DNA from: Pseudomonas simiae
GTDB lineage: Bacteria; Pseudomonadota; Gammaproteobacteria; Pseudomonadales; Pseudomonadaceae
Direction: 5' to 3'
Length of the DNA stretch: 64,000 nucleotides
NCBI RefSeq assembly: GCF_900111895.1
Contig: NZ_FOKB01000003.1
Location: 701,706-765,705, forward strand
Positions 19,252-28,635 of this stretch are shown here, in pieces; position 1 is the stretch's first letter; each line of letters begins with the position of its first letter. The translations under genes and the position numbers were made by a program. Under the pieces are notes generated by a model, which was given only the letters and a program-made list of their open reading frames with translations, ran no database searches and was not told where the DNA came from.

Positions 19252-20029
19252 GCTTGCAGCTATCTCCATGAACGTGGGTGTGAGGGGCGGCGGGATCGTC
19301 GACCACGGCGCCGTGCAAATCGTGGGCGTGGTCGTGATGGTGGTGGTAAATCGCCAAGCTCTGGGCGTTCTTACCGAACAGCTCGACGAACGCCGGGTCG
19401 CCGCTGACCTGCTCCGGGTGTCCGGAGCAGCACACGTGACGGTTGAGGCATACCACTTGGTCGGTGGTGCTCATCACCAGGTGCAAATCGTGGGAGACCA
19501 TCAGTACGCCGCAACCATGACGGTCGCGCAGGCGGGTGATCAGGCTATACAGCTCGGCCTGGCCGGCGACGTCGACACCTTGCACCGGCTCATCCAGCAC
19601 CAGCAGTTCCGGCTCGCGCAACAAGGCTCGGGCCAGCAGTACGCGCTGCATTTCGCCGCCGGAGATGCTTTGCACCGGGCTGTCGATCACCTGTTCGGCG
19701 CCGACTTCCTTTAGCGCAGCCTGGGCGCGGGCGCGGTCCACGCCCGGCACCAGGCGCAGAAAGCGCAGTACGGACAGTGGCAGGGTCGGGTCGACGTGCA
19801 GCTTCTGCGGCATGTAGCCGACGCGCAGCTTGGGTTTGCGCCACACGCTGCCGGTGTCGGGCTTGAGCAGGCCGAGTACGGCGCGTACCAGGGTGGTCTT
19901 GCCAGCGCCGTTGGGACCGATCAGGGTGACGATCTGCCCAGGTTCCACGCTCAGTGCGATGTTATCCAGCACGTGTTGCCCGGCGAACGTGACCCCGACC
20001 TGTTCCAGGCGGATTAACGCGTTGCTCAT
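19244..20029 (-). CDS. znuC: Zinc ABC transporter ATP-binding protein with His-rich tail
   Basis: The ATPase of the ZnuABC importer. It has 261 residues with Walker [10 protein letters not shown], signature ISGGEMQR, Walker [13 protein letters not shown] and H-loop MVSHDLHL. The last ~35 residues hold a dense His/Asp cluster ([10 protein letters not shown], then [12 protein letters not shown]) likely to bind zinc. Its start overlaps the zur stop by one base, so zur-znuC-znuB form one operon. Confidence 0.95.
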   Translation of the reverse strand: MSNALIRLEQVGVTFAGQHVLDNIALSVEPGQIVTLIGPNGAGKTTLVRAVLGLLKPDTGSVWRKPKLRVGYMPQKLHVDPTLPLSVLRFLRLVPGVDRARAQAALKEVGAEQVIDSPVQSISGGEMQRVLLARALLREPELLVLDEPVQGVDVAGQAELYSLITRLRDRHGCGVLMVSHDLHLVMSTTDQVVCLNRHVCCSGHPEQVSGDPAFVELFGKNAQSLAIYHHHHDHAHDLHGAVVDDPAAPHTHVHGDSCKHG

Positions 20030-20511
20030 CAAACCCCCTGGCAACCCGAGCACAGGCCGACCACTTCGACCGTTTGCCCTTCGACCTGAAAGCCGACGTC
20101 GGCAGAGCTCTTGATGATGGCATCGCTGATGCTTTTTTGTTCAAGCTCGATGGCGGCGTGGCACTCGCGGCAAATCAGGAACTGGCCCTGGTGTGCGTGT
20201 TCCGGGTGGCTGCAGCCGACAAAGGCGTTCAATGAGGAGATGCGGTGCACCAGGCCGTTTTCCAGCAGGAAATCCAGGGCACGGTACACGGTCGGCGGTG
20301 CGGCGCGGCGGCCATCTTGCTCGCTGAGCACGCCGAGAATGTCGTAGGCGCCCAGCGGCTTGTGGCTCTGCCACACCAGTTCCAGCACGCGGCGACGCAG
20401 GGCGGTCAGGCGCAGACCCTTCTGTGTGCACAGGGTCTCGGCCTCCGACAGCGCGGTATGCACGCAGTGAGAGTGGTCGTGGGGACGGCTGGCAAGCGGT
20501 GTTTTAGGCAT
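20029..20511 (-). CDS. zur: Zinc uptake regulator Zur (Fur family)
   Basis: Zur represses zinc uptake genes when zinc is bound. The 160-residue Fur-type protein has an N-terminal winged helix ([33 protein letters not shown]) and a metal-binding dimer domain with [10 protein letters not shown] and a C-terminal CSGC, the two halves of the structural zinc site. An extra His-rich stretch (HDHSHCVH) is at the N-terminus. It is the first gene of the znuCB operon and divergent from znuA. Confidence 0.94.
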   Translation of the reverse strand: MPKTPLASRPHDHSHCVHTALSEAETLCTQKGLRLTALRRRVLELVWQSHKPLGAYDILGVLSEQDGRRAAPPTVYRALDFLLENGLVHRISSLNAFVGCSHPEHAHQGQFLICRECHAAIELEQKSISDAIIKSSADVGFQVEGQTVEVVGLCSGCQGV

Positions 20512-20538
20512 GAGCGGCGACAGATATTTGATAGAGAC

Positions 20539-20551
20539 GTTATTATGTTAC
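20539..20551. promoter_or_regulatory. Candidate Zur operator between zur and znuA
   Basis: GTTATTATGTTAC lies in the 67-base gap between the divergent zur and znuA starts, the usual Zur box position. It resembles the gamma-proteobacterial TGTTATANTATAACA pattern, but the right half is imperfect. The location argues for it more than the sequence. Confidence 0.45.
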
Positions 20552-20578
20552 CCGTTCCTACGCCATTGAGTGGTCATC

Positions 20579-21499
20579 GTGTCCCGACTTTTTCCCGTTT
20601 TTGTCGTATTTGTCACCAGTTTGTTCATCACTGGCGCCGCTCAGGCCGAGGTCAAGGTACTGACCAGCATCAAACCGTTGCAGCTGATTGCCGCGGCAGT
20701 GCAGGATGGCGTGGCCGTTCCCGAGGTGTTATTGCCGCCGGGTGCATCGCCGCATAACTATGCGCTGCGTCCATCCGACGTACGGCGTGTGCAGTCGGTG
20801 GACCTGCTGTACTGGATCGGCCCGGATATGGAGAGTTTCCTGCCGCGCGTGCTGAAAGGTCGTACGGCTACGACAGTGGCAGTGCAGGATCTGCCAGGCA
20901 TGAAGTTGCGTCGTTTCGCTGAAGATAACCACTCCCACGCCGATGATGCCGACGAACACGACCATGATCACCGCCCAGGCAGCCTGGATGCGCACTTGTG
21001 GCTGTCGACCGTCAACGCTCGGGTGATCGCTGCGCGCATGGCTGCTGACCTGGCTGCCGCCGATCCGGCCAATGCCGCGCGTTACCAGAGCAACGCTAAA
21101 GCCTTCGACGAGCGCCTGGATGCTCTGGATGCTCGCCTGAAAGCCCGCTTGGCGCCGATCGATGGCAAGCCTTATTTCGTGTTCCACGAAGCCTTCGATT
21201 ACTTCGAAGAGGCTTACGGGCTTAAGCATGCCGGCGTGTTCAGCGTGGCTGCTGAGGTACAACCCGGCGCCCAGCATGTGGCGGCGATGCGTACGCGTTT
21301 GCAGGAAGTCGGCAAGACATGCGTGTTCAGCGAGCCGCCGTTGCGTCCGCGCCTGGCGGAAACGCTGGTCTCCGGTCTGCCGGTGAAGCTGGCGGAGTTG
21401 GATGCGTTGGGCGGTTATACCCCGGCTACCGCTCAGGGCTATGAGCAGGTGCTGGAGAAGTTAGGCAATGATTTGGCGGGTTGCCTGGAGTCGCTCTGA
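20579..21499 (+). CDS. znuA: Zinc ABC transporter substrate-binding protein
   Basis: ZnuA binds zinc in the periplasm. This 306-residue protein has a signal peptide (to GAAQA), zinc-ligand His in PPGASPHNYALRPSD, a His/Asp-rich mobile loop (DNHSHADDADEHDHDH, residues ~120-135), DAHLWLST and VFHEAFDYF. No ATG fits; GTG 20579 (MSRLFPVF) is preferred, with GTG 20570 as alternative. It is transcribed away from zur and is expected to share its operator region. Confidence 0.93.
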   Translation: MSRLFPVFVVFVTSLFITGAAQAEVKVLTSIKPLQLIAAAVQDGVAVPEVLLPPGASPHNYALRPSDVRRVQSVDLLYWIGPDMESFLPRVLKGRTATTVAVQDLPGMKLRRFAEDNHSHADDADEHDHDHRPGSLDAHLWLSTVNARVIAARMAADLAAADPANAARYQSNAKAFDERLDALDARLKARLAPIDGKPYFVFHEAFDYFEEAYGLKHAGVFSVAAEVQPGAQHVAAMRTRLQEVGKTCVFSEPPLRPRLAETLVSGLPVKLAELDALGGYTPATAQGYEQVLEKLGNDLAGCLESL

Positions 21500-21501
21500 C
21501 C

Positions 21502-21591
21502 TGTGGGAGCTGGCTTGCCTGCGATAGCGTTAGGTCAGCCAGCATCTCCGTTGCAGACCCGCCGCTTTCGCAGGCAAGCCAGCTCCCACAT
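21502..21591. repeat. REP doublet (REPIN), GCTGGCTTGCCTGCGA type
   Basis: GTGGGAGCTGGCTTGCCTGC at the left and its inverted copy GCAGGCAAGCCAGCTCCCAC at the right flank ~45 bases. It fills the gap between the convergent ends of znuA and thrB. Confidence 0.9.
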
Positions 21592-21601
21592 TGATCGAGT
21601 T

Positions 21602-22555
21602 TTATAGGGCGAACGGCAGTTGGATAGTCACTTGCTGACGCTGCACCAGCCGATGCTCGAACTCCGCCGGGTCATGGATCAACACGTCCTGCCCGGCGAA
21701 CGACTCAGCCGCGATCAGGCGTGACAACCAGAATCGCACACACGCCACGCGCAGCATCGTCGGCCATAACTCGGCTTCCTTGGCGGTAAACGGCCGCAGG
21801 CTCGCATAAGCCCCCAGCAATGCCCGGGCGCGTTGCCCATCGATCACGCCATCCGCGTCCGAACACCAGTCATTCAAGGCAATCGCCACGTCGTACAGCA
21901 TCGGGCCGGAGCAGGCGTTATAAAAGTCGATCAGGCCGGTGAGGTGCGTGCCTTCGAACATCGCGTTATCGCGGAACAGGTCGGCGTGCACATTGGCGCG
22001 TGGCAGGGCAAGGATCCCAGCCTTGTGGGCTTCGATCTCGCTCAGTGCGTCCTGCAGCAGGCGCTGCTGTGCATCGTTCAGATGCGAAATCAGCTGCGCG
22101 CCTTCGCTGAGCATCCAGTCCAGGCCGCGATCGGTCTTGCGTTCCAGCACCTTTTCGCCCTGTGTTGCCAGGTGCAGATGGCCTAGCAGCTCACCGACCT
22201 GGGCGCAGTGTTGGGCGTTGGCCTCCTTGATGTGCTTGCCGGCCAGGCGCGGTTGTAACAGCGCCGGCTTGCCTTTCAGCTCGCGCAGGGCCACGCCATC
22301 GGTAGTGCGCAGCGCGTAGGGCACTGGCAGGTCGGCGTCGTGGAGCACGTCGAGCAGTTCGATGAAGAACGGCATTTCCGCGACCGGACCGCGTTCTACC
22401 AGGGTCAGGACGAACTCGCCCTGCTCCAGGCTGATAAAGAAATTGGTGTTTTCGCTACCGGCGGCAATCCCCTGGAAGTCGATCAGGCGGCCGAGCCCGT
22501 AAGGGGCGAGAAAGGTTTCCAGCTCGGGCCGAGCCAGGGGGGTGAACACAGACAT
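21602..22555 (-). CDS. thrB: Homoserine kinase
   Basis: It phosphorylates homoserine in threonine synthesis. The 317-residue protein is of the aminoglycoside-phosphotransferase fold type used by pseudomonads (not the GHMP type of E. coli). It shows SENTNFFISL for nucleotide binding, the catalytic HADLFRDN loop, and IDFYNACSGP. ATG 22555 (MSVFTPLARPELE) gives the family length. The DUF2782 gene lies 56 bases upstream in the same direction. Confidence 0.94.
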   Translation of the reverse strand: MSVFTPLARPELETFLAPYGLGRLIDFQGIAAGSENTNFFISLEQGEFVLTLVERGPVAEMPFFIELLDVLHDADLPVPYALRTTDGVALRELKGKPALLQPRLAGKHIKEANAQHCAQVGELLGHLHLATQGEKVLERKTDRGLDWMLSEGAQLISHLNDAQQRLLQDALSEIEAHKAGILALPRANVHADLFRDNAMFEGTHLTGLIDFYNACSGPMLYDVAIALNDWCSDADGVIDGQRARALLGAYASLRPFTAKEAELWPTMLRVACVRFWLSRLIAAESFAGQDVLIHDPAEFEHRLVQRQQVTIQLPFAL

Positions 22556-22611
22556 GGTTAAAACTGCCAGTACGGGCGCCGCGGTGTGCGGCGCCAATTG
22601 AAGTTAAGAAA

Positions 22612-22902
22612 TCATTTCCATTCGAAGATCTTCCATGACGGGATCAGCATATCCGGCTGGTCAGAGCGGATGAAGTTCGCGTCGGTTCCGTCCGCGCGCA
22701 CCAGGAAATACGGAGGCGCGCCCTTCGGGGTGACCTTGATTGCGTACAGGAAGCCGTTCTGGCGGTACTCCTGGATAGTCTTGTCACCTTCCGTGCGAAT
22801 GGTCACTTCCGGATCACCCCCAGGCGCATCGTCTGCCGCCATGGCAGCCATCGGGGCGAGTGCGATCAAGCCGGTCAACAGCAGGCGTTTGAATGTACGC
22901 AT
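22612..22902 (-). CDS. DUF2782 periplasmic protein
   Basis: A 96-residue protein with a signal peptide (cut near AMAADD) and a small domain with EYRQNGFLYAIKVTPKG and APPYFLV, typical of DUF2782. It is placed between polA and thrB as in other pseudomonads. The function is unknown. It likely shares a transcript with thrB and diverges from polA, with 74 bases between the starts. Confidence 0.88.
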   Translation of the reverse strand: MRTFKRLLLTGLIALAPMAAMAADDAPGGDPEVTIRTEGDKTIQEYRQNGFLYAIKVTPKGAPPYFLVRADGTDANFIRSDQPDMLIPSWKIFEWK

Positions 22903-22976
22903 GATAACCTTGTCCCTTTGTCGTCATTGGTCCGGCTATTCTAGCGCCTGACCCGCCGAAAAGGTTGATTCTGCTC

Positions 22977-25754
22977 ATGAGCCAAGCACCCCTCGTCCTG
23001 GTGGACGGTTCTTCCTATCTGTACCGCGCGTTCCACGCGTTGCCACCGCTGACCACCTCCAAAGGCCTGCCCACCGGCGCGGTCAAGGGCGTGTTGAACA
23101 TGCTCAAAAGCCTGCGCAAGCAGTACCCGAACAGTCCGTTCGCGGTGGTGTTCGACGCCAAGGGTGGGACCTTTCGCGATGAAATGTACGCCGAATACAA
23201 GGCCAACCGCCCAAGCATGCCTGATGACATGCGCCTGCAGATCGAGCCACTGCACCAGAGCGTGATCGCCCTGGGCTTCCCGTTGCTGTGCGTCGAGGGG
23301 GTCGAAGCCGATGACGTGATCGGCACCCTGGCCCGCAGCAGTGCGGCCGCTGACCGCCCGGTGGTGATTTCCACCGGGGACAAGGACATGGCACAGCTGG
23401 TCGACGGGCACATTACCTTGGTCAACACCATGACCGGTAGCGCGATGGACATCGAGGGCGTGAAGGAGAAATTCGGTGTCGCTCCCGAGCAGATCATCGA
23501 CTATCTGGCGTTGATGGGCGATTCATCCGACAACATTCCAGGCGTTCCGGGCATTGGTCCGAAAACCGCTTCCGGCTTACTTGTCGGCGTGAATGGCGGC
23601 ATCAAAGAGCTTTATGAGCAGTTGGACATCGTACCGTCCCTGCCTATTCGTGGCGCCAAAACGCTGCCCGCCAAGCTGGAAGAGCATCGGGAGATGGCGT
23701 TTCTTTCCTACCAGTTGGCGACGATCAAGTGTGATGTGCCATTGGATGTCGGCCTGGATGACCTGCACCTGATCGAGCCGGATCGCGAGAAGCTGCTGGA
23801 GCTGTACACGCTGCTGGAGTTCAAGAGCTGGTTTGATGAAATCCAGCGCGACGCCAAGCGCGTAGAACTCAAGGCGGCCCCTGCAGTTGAAGCCGTTGTT
23901 GAAACAGTGGCGCCAACAGAGGCGAGCTACACCACCATCCTCGACCAGGCGACCTTCGATATCTGGCTGAAAAAGCTCAACGAAGCGACGTTGTTTGCTT
24001 TCGATACCGAAACCACCGGTATCGACGCCCAACAGGCGCAGTTGGTGGGTGTTTCCTTCGCCGTCCAGCCCCATGAGGCGGCCTACATTCCGCTGACCCA
24101 TTCCTACATAGGCGCGCCGCAGCAGTTGGATCGCGACACCGTGCTCCTGGCCCTCAAGCCACTGTTGGAAGACCCGACCAAGCTCAAGGTCGGCCAGCAT
24201 GCCAAGTTCGACATGAATATCCTGGCCAACTGCGCCATCGGCGGCGACCCGGCACACGGCATTACCGTGCGCGGCATCGCCTTTGACACCATGCTCGAAT
24301 CCTATGTGTTGAACTCCACCGCAACACGGCATGACATGGACAGTCTGGCCAAGAAGTACCTGGACTACGACACCGTCGCTTTCCAGGACATCGCCGGCAA
24401 GGGCGCCAAGCAGCTGACGTTCGACCAGATCGCGTTGGAGCAGGCTGGCCCGTATGCGGCGGAAGACGCCGATATCACCTTGCGCCTGCACCAGGAGCTG
24501 TTTGCACAACTTAGCGCGATCCCGAGCCTGGCGAGTGTGCTCACGGATATCGAAATCCCGTTGGTGCCGGTGCTGGCCCGTATCGAGCGTCAGGGCGCAC
24601 TGGTCGACAAGGATCTGCTGGGCATCCAGAGCATCGAGCTGGGCAACAAGATGGTCGAACTGGAGCGACAGGCGTTCGAGATCGCTGGCGAGGAGTTCAA
24701 CCTGGGTTCGCCCAAGCAACTTGGCGCGATCCTTTACGAAAAGCTCGGCCTGCCGGTACTGAAAAAAACCGGCAAGGGCCAAGCCTCTACGGCTGAAGAG
24801 GTGCTGGCCAAGCTGGCCGAGGATGATTACCCGCTGCCAAAGGTGCTGATGCAGTACCGCAGCATGAGCAAGCTCAAAAGCACCTACACCGACCGGCTGC
24901 CGGAGCAGATCAACCCGCGCACCGGGCGCATCCACACCTCTTATCACCAGGCGGTGGCGGCGACCGGGCGGTTGTCCTCCAGTGATCCGAACCTGCAGAA
25001 CATTCCGGTGCGTACCGCCGAAGGGCGGCGGATCCGTCAGGCGTTCGTCGCGCCCAAGGGCTACAAGCTACTGGCGGCGGACTACTCGCAGATCGAGCTG
25101 CGGATCATGGCGCACCTGTCCAAGGACGAAGGCTTGATGAATGCCTTCCGCGACAACCTGGACGTGCACACCGCTACGGCGGCCGAGGTGTTCAAGGTTG
25201 AATTGGGCGACGTCACTTCGGATCAGCGTCGCAGTGCCAAGGCGATCAACTTTGGCCTGATCTACGGCATGGGGGCGCAGAAGCTGGGCAAGGACATTGG
25301 CGTCGATACCAAGACGGCCAAGGCGTATATCGATGTGTATTTCGCCCGTTATCCTGGCGTTCGCGAATACATGGAGCGCACGCGTGCCCAGGCGGCTGAT
25401 CAAGGTTATGTCGAAACGTTCTTCGGTCGTCGCCTGTACTTGCCGGATATCAACTCCAACAAGCCCCAGGAGCGCGCAGCGGCAGAGCGTACCGCGATCA
25501 ACGCGCCGATGCAGGGTACGGCGGCGGATATCATCAAGAAGGCCATGGTGCGGGTGGACAATTGGCTGACCGAATCCGGGCTGGATGCCAAAGTGATCCT
25601 GCAGGTGCACGATGAACTGGTGGTTGAGGTGCGTGAGGACCTGGTGGCGCAAGTCAGCGAGAAAATCCGCGAGCACATGAGTGCTGCTGCGCAGTTGGAC
25701 GTGCCGCTGCTGGTGGAAGTGGGCGTGGGCAACAACTGGGACGAAGCGCACTGA
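22977..25754 (+). CDS. polA: DNA polymerase I
   Basis: It fills gaps and removes RNA primers in repair and lagging-strand synthesis. The 925-residue protein has all three domains: 5'-3' exonuclease (residues 1-~290; [27 protein letters not shown]), 3'-5' exonuclease with intact acidic motif DTETTG at Asp343, and the polymerase with motif A Asp702 (DYSQIELRI), motif B ([14 protein letters not shown]) and motif C Asp879 (VHDEL). ATG 22977 ([11 protein letters not shown]) follows AAGG; the TTG further upstream is less likely. Confidence 0.97.
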   Translation: MSQAPLVLVDGSSYLYRAFHALPPLTTSKGLPTGAVKGVLNMLKSLRKQYPNSPFAVVFDAKGGTFRDEMYAEYKANRPSMPDDMRLQIEPLHQSVIALGFPLLCVEGVEADDVIGTLARSSAAADRPVVISTGDKDMAQLVDGHITLVNTMTGSAMDIEGVKEKFGVAPEQIIDYLALMGDSSDNIPGVPGIGPKTASGLLVGVNGGIKELYEQLDIVPSLPIRGAKTLPAKLEEHREMAFLSYQLATIKCDVPLDVGLDDLHLIEPDREKLLELYTLLEFKSWFDEIQRDAKRVELKAAPAVEAVVETVAPTEASYTTILDQATFDIWLKKLNEATLFAFDTETTGIDAQQAQLVGVSFAVQPHEAAYIPLTHSYIGAPQQLDRDTVLLALKPLLEDPTKLKVGQHAKFDMNILANCAIGGDPAHGITVRGIAFDTMLESYVLNSTATRHDMDSLAKKYLDYDTVAFQDIAGKGAKQLTFDQIALEQAGPYAAEDADITLRLHQELFAQLSAIPSLASVLTDIEIPLVPVLARIERQGALVDKDLLGIQSIELGNKMVELERQAFEIAGEEFNLGSPKQLGAILYEKLGLPVLKKTGKGQASTAEEVLAKLAEDDYPLPKVLMQYRSMSKLKSTYTDRLPEQINPRTGRIHTSYHQAVAATGRLSSSDPNLQNIPVRTAEGRRIRQAFVAPKGYKLLAADYSQIELRIMAHLSKDEGLMNAFRDNLDVHTATAAEVFKVELGDVTSDQRRSAKAINFGLIYGMGAQKLGKDIGVDTKTAKAYIDVYFARYPGVREYMERTRAQAADQGYVETFFGRRLYLPDINSNKPQERAAAERTAINAPMQGTAADIIKKAMVRVDNWLTESGLDAKVILQVHDELVVEVREDLVAQVSEKIREHMSAAAQLDVPLLVEVGVGNNWDEAH

Positions 25755-25762
25755 TTGCCGGG

Positions 25763-25791
25763 CTCTGCCATCACCTTGGGTGGTGGCAGAG
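25763..25791 (+). terminator. polA terminator hairpin
   Basis: CTCTGCCATCACC pairs with GGTGGTGGCAGAG around a 3-base loop, 8 bases after the polA stop. The following TGCTTTAGT is a weak T-tract, so termination may be partial. Confidence 0.65.
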
Positions 25792-25846
25792 TGCTTTAGT
25801 CCGAAAGTCGCCGTCGGTTATTTCAAATAGATTTTCGAACTTGCCG

Positions 25847-25874
25847 GAACTTAACCCGTGAATTGCTACTCAGA
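25847..25874 (+). promoter_or_regulatory. AlgU (sigma-22/RpoE)-type promoter of the ErsA RNA
   Basis: GAACTT, a 17-base spacer and TCAGA match the AlgU consensus (GAACTT-N16/17-TCtgA). A start 5-7 bases downstream (~25880) gives a transcript of about 131 bases to the terminator, matching the size known for ErsA in P. aeruginosa, whose gene is AlgU-dependent. Confidence 0.75.
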
Positions 25875-25879
25875 GTTAC

Positions 25880-26010
25880 TGAATGGGTGGTGAAGCCCTT
25901 CAATGCTCCTATGTTGTGTTAAGTGTTGGCAGATATCTGGACCCCGCCCTAGCGGTCCGGAACTTGAACCCCGAACTTCCCCTCCCCATACGAAGTCCGG
26001 GGTTTTTTTT
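25880..26010 (+). ncRNA. ersA: ErsA-type small regulatory RNA (spf locus)
   Basis: The gap between polA and engB holds Spot 42 in enterics and ErsA in Pseudomonas. Here it has an AlgU-like promoter, no open frame, a central hairpin (GGACCCCGC...GCGGTCC) with adjacent unpaired bases, and a strong terminator. ErsA is an Hfq-dependent envelope-stress RNA that in P. aeruginosa represses algC and oprD and acts on biofilm regulation. The identity rests on locus, promoter and size; the exact 5' end is estimated. Confidence 0.75.
25967..26010 (+). terminator. Rho-independent terminator of the ErsA RNA
   Basis: AACCCCGAACTTC pairs with GAAGTCCGGGGTT (one mismatch) around a 12-base loop and runs into eight T residues. 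The loop CCCTCCCCATAC is C-rich and could seed pairing with ribosome binding sites. Confidence 0.9.
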
Positions 26011-26023
26011 GCCTGCAGAAAAA

Positions 26024-26665
26024 TTACTCGGCCAATTCCGCGCCCTTGTCTGCCAATTCCATCCAGCCTGCCAACACGGTGTAGGCCTCTTCCAGGCCCA
26101 TGCGTTTTGGCGCCGAGAACAGCTGGATAGTGATCGCATCACCCCAACCTTTACGGATTTCGGACTGCACTTTGAGCAGGGTGTTCTTGGCCGCGCCGTA
26201 GGTCAGCTTGTCGGCCTTGGTCAGCAGGATGTGCATCGGCATGCCGCTGGCGACGGCCCAATCGAGCATCAACAGGTCGAAGTCGGTCATCGGATGGCGG
26301 ATGTCCATCATCAGAATCAAACCCTTCAAACTCTCGCGGCCGCCCAGATAAGCTTCCAGGTGACGCTGCCAGTGCAGCTTCAGCGGGATAGGTACTTTTG
26401 CGTATCCGTAGCCCGGCAGGTCGACCAGACGCCGATCATCGTCTAGCTTGAAGAAATTGAGGAGCTGCGTGCGGCCTGGGGTTTTTGAGGTGCGTGCCAG
26501 GCTGGCGTGGGTCAGGGTGTTCAGCGCGCTGGATTTGCCAGCGTTGGAACGACCGGCAAAGGCGACTTCAAAGCCTTCGTCATCGGGGCATTGGTCAACT
26601 TTGGCGGCGCTGAGCATGAACGTGGACTGTTGGCACAGACCGAGGATGGGATTCTTGAGTTGCAT
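26024..26665 (-). CDS. engB: Ribosome biogenesis GTP-binding protein YsxC/EngB
   Basis: This essential GTPase supports large ribosomal subunit assembly. The 213-residue protein has G1 GRSNAGKSS, a conserved [10 protein letters not shown]3 DLPGYGYA and G4 LTKADKL. ATG 26665 ([10 protein letters not shown]) gives the family length; the upstream frame to 26791 would extend it by 42 residues with no support. It converges on the ErsA RNA; its stop is 14 bases from the RNA 3' end. Confidence 0.95.
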   Translation of the reverse strand: MQLKNPILGLCQQSTFMLSAAKVDQCPDDEGFEVAFAGRSNAGKSSALNTLTHASLARTSKTPGRTQLLNFFKLDDDRRLVDLPGYGYAKVPIPLKLHWQRHLEAYLGGRESLKGLILMMDIRHPMTDFDLLMLDWAVASGMPMHILLTKADKLTYGAAKNTLLKVQSEIRKGWGDAITIQLFSAPKRMGLEEAYTVLAGWMELADKGAELAE

Positions 26666-26715
26666 GAGATTTCCGATGTGGGCGGTGCCGAAAAAGGGTG
26701 CGGCAAGCGGTGTCG

Positions 26716-26744
26716 TTTCCGTTTCAGTAGCGCCAGTATATAAT
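26716..26744 (+). promoter_or_regulatory. Candidate promoter of the cytochrome c5/c4 genes
   Basis: TATAAT at 26739-26744 is a perfect -10 hexamer in the divergent gap between engB and the c5 gene. The -35 region 17 bases upstream is poor. The leader before the c5 gene would be about 105 bases. Confidence 0.4.
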
Positions 26745-26857
26745 GCCGCAGATTTTGTGTGTGCTTTGTCCCAGCGAAGGATGAAGTTCACGGGAGCGAT
26801 AGACCTTTATTGCGCATTAGAACGCAAAACGCTCTCAAACCCTGAAATGGTCGACGT

Positions 26858-27160
26858 ATGACCAAGTGGTTGCTCGCTATCGGTGTCCTGGTCCCGCTTT
26901 ACAGCGCTCAGGCTACACAGGATCCGGAAGCGGTGTACAACCGAGTTTGCGTGGCTTGCCATGCCGGCCAGTTGCCCAGCGCCCCCAGACGGGGTGACCA
27001 GGCAGCCTGGGCGCCAAGACTGGCGCAGGGCATGGACACGCTGGTGCAACACGTGACCCAGGGTTTCAAGGCAATGCCGCCGCGTGGTTTGTGCATGGAC
27101 TGCAGTACTGAGGATTACCAGGCCATCATTGAATTGATGGTGAGTAAACCCGGTAGATAA
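26858..27160 (+). CDS. Cytochrome c5 family protein
   Basis: A 100-residue periplasmic monoheme cytochrome. It has a signal peptide (to YSAQA), heme motif CVACH at about residue 31, and a later Cys pair (GLCMDCS) typical of c5. The axial Met is probably in FKAMPPRG. It lies 34 bases before the cytochrome c4 gene, the same pair as PA5491-PA5490. Both probably carry electrons to terminal oxidases such as the one at 4.1-8.4 kb, an inference. Confidence 0.92.
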   Translation: MTKWLLAIGVLVPLYSAQATQDPEAVYNRVCVACHAGQLPSAPRRGDQAAWAPRLAQGMDTLVQHVTQGFKAMPPRGLCMDCSTEDYQAIIELMVSKPGR

Positions 27161-27194
27161 CTCTTAAACCCCTTAGCCGTAGTTGGATTAGCTG

Positions 27195-27821
27195 ATGAAC
27201 AAACTGATCGTGAGTCTGCTGTTGACCTTGGGCATCACAGGCGCTGCCGTCGCTGCAGAGGGCCCCCTCAAAGGTGATGCCACTGCCGGTCAAGCGAAAG
27301 CCGCCGTATGTGGTGCTTGCCATGGACCGGATGGTAACAGCCCGGCGCCGAACTTCCCCAAACTGGCCGGCCAGGGTGAGCGTTACCTGACCAAGCAACT
27401 GCACGACATCAAGGATGGCAAGCGTACGGTCCTGGAAATGACCGGCTTGCTGACCAACCTCAGCGATCAGGACCTGGCAGACCTCGCGGCTTATTTTGCC
27501 AGCCAGAAAGGCAGTGTGGGAGCTGCCGATCCGAAACTGGTGGCCCGTGGTGAGAAACTGTTCCGCGGCGGTGACCTGGAGAAAGGCCTGCCTGCCTGCA
27601 CCGGTTGCCACTCGCCCAATGGCGCGGGCATAGCGGCCGCCGGCTTCCCGCATTTGAGCGGCCAGCACGCTACCTACATCGCCAAGCAGTTGACCGATTT
27701 CCGCAAGGAAGAGGCAGGGCGAGCCAATGATGGCGACACGGCAATCATGCGTACCATCGCTCGCAAACTGAGTGATGAAGACATTGCGGCGGTCTCCAGC
27801 TACATCCAGGGCCTGCACTAA
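27195..27821 (+). CDS. cc4: Diheme cytochrome c4
   Basis: A 208-residue periplasmic diheme cytochrome with a signal peptide (to AAVAA) and two similar halves. The heme motifs are CGACHGPDG (~residue 36) and CTGCHSPNG (~136). Axial Met residues are probably in LEMTGLL and TAIMRTIA. It donates electrons to terminal oxidases. It follows the c5 gene closely and ends at a terminator before dsbA. Confidence 0.94.
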   Translation: MNKLIVSLLLTLGITGAAVAAEGPLKGDATAGQAKAAVCGACHGPDGNSPAPNFPKLAGQGERYLTKQLHDIKDGKRTVLEMTGLLTNLSDQDLADLAAYFASQKGSVGAADPKLVARGEKLFRGGDLEKGLPACTGCHSPNGAGIAAAGFPHLSGQHATYIAKQLTDFRKEEAGRANDGDTAIMRTIARKLSDEDIAAVSSYIQGLH

Positions 27822-27866
27822 GGTGCATGTAACGTTAACACTCGATTAATCCCGCGATGCAAGCAT

Positions 27867-27895
27867 AAAAAGGGTGGCCCAGGCCGCCCTTTTTT
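27867..27895 (+). terminator. Terminator after cytochrome c4
   Basis: AAAAAGGGTGGCC and GGCCGCCCTTTTTT form a GC-rich stem with a 3-base loop and a T-tract, 46 bases after the stop. Confidence 0.85.
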
Positions 27896-27989
27896 GTGGC
27901 CGGTGCCGTTACACTAACGAACTCATGCCCGCGTAGACCTGTCACAACAAAGGTCGCGTGAGGCGACTTTATTTGTCCAGGAGTAAAGC

Positions 27990-28625
27990 ATGCGTAATCT
28001 GATCCTCAGCGCCGCTCTCGTCACTGCCAGCCTCTTCGGCATGACCGCACAAGCTGCCGACGTGCCGCTTGAAGCCGGTAAAACCTATGTTGAATTGGCT
28101 AACCCGGTTCCGGTTTCGGAACCTGGCAAGATCGAAGTGGTGGAGCTGTTCTGGTACGGCTGCCCGCATTGCTACGCCTTTGAGCCGACCATCAACCCAT
28201 GGGTTGAGAAACTGCCCAAGGACGTGAACTTCCGGCGCATCCCGGCTATGTTCGGCGGCCCATGGGATGCCCACGGCCAGTTGTTCCTGACCCTGGAAGC
28301 CATGGGTGTGGAACACAAGGTCCACAACGCGGTATTCGATGCGATCCAGAAGCAGGGCAAGCGCCTGACCAAGCCGGACGAAATGGCTGACTTCGTCGCC
28401 ACCCAAGGTGTAGACAAGGACAAGTTCCTGGCCACCTTCAACTCCTTCGCCATCCAGGGCCAGATCAAACAGGCTAAAGAACTGGCGCAGAAGTACGGCG
28501 TGCAGGGCGTACCGACCATGATCGTCAATGGCAAATACCGGTTTGACCTGGGCACCTCCGGTGGTCCTGAGCAGACCCTCAATGTTGCCGACCAACTGAT
28601 CGCCAAAGAGCGCGCAGCCAAGTAA
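27990..28625 (+). CDS. dsbA: Thiol:disulfide interchange protein DsbA
   Basis: DsbA introduces disulfide bonds into exported proteins. The 211-residue protein has a signal peptide (to AQAAD), the redox motif CPHC (Cys58-Cys61, in FWYGCPHCYAFEP), and the cis-Pro loop GVQGVPTMIVNG. AGGAG precedes the ATG. The gene after it starts 10 bases downstream, so they are probably co-transcribed. Confidence 0.96.
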   Translation: MRNLILSAALVTASLFGMTAQAADVPLEAGKTYVELANPVPVSEPGKIEVVELFWYGCPHCYAFEPTINPWVEKLPKDVNFRRIPAMFGGPWDAHGQLFLTLEAMGVEHKVHNAVFDAIQKQGKRLTKPDEMADFVATQGVDKDKFLATFNSFAIQGQIKQAKELAQKYGVQGVPTMIVNGKYRFDLGTSGGPEQTLNVADQLIAKERAAK

Positions 28626-28635
28626 GGGGCCCGTC

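Noticed and set aside
23577..24947. 456-codon minus-strand frame inside polA
   Set aside because: polA is complete with all catalytic motifs on the plus strand; this frame has no recognisable domain.
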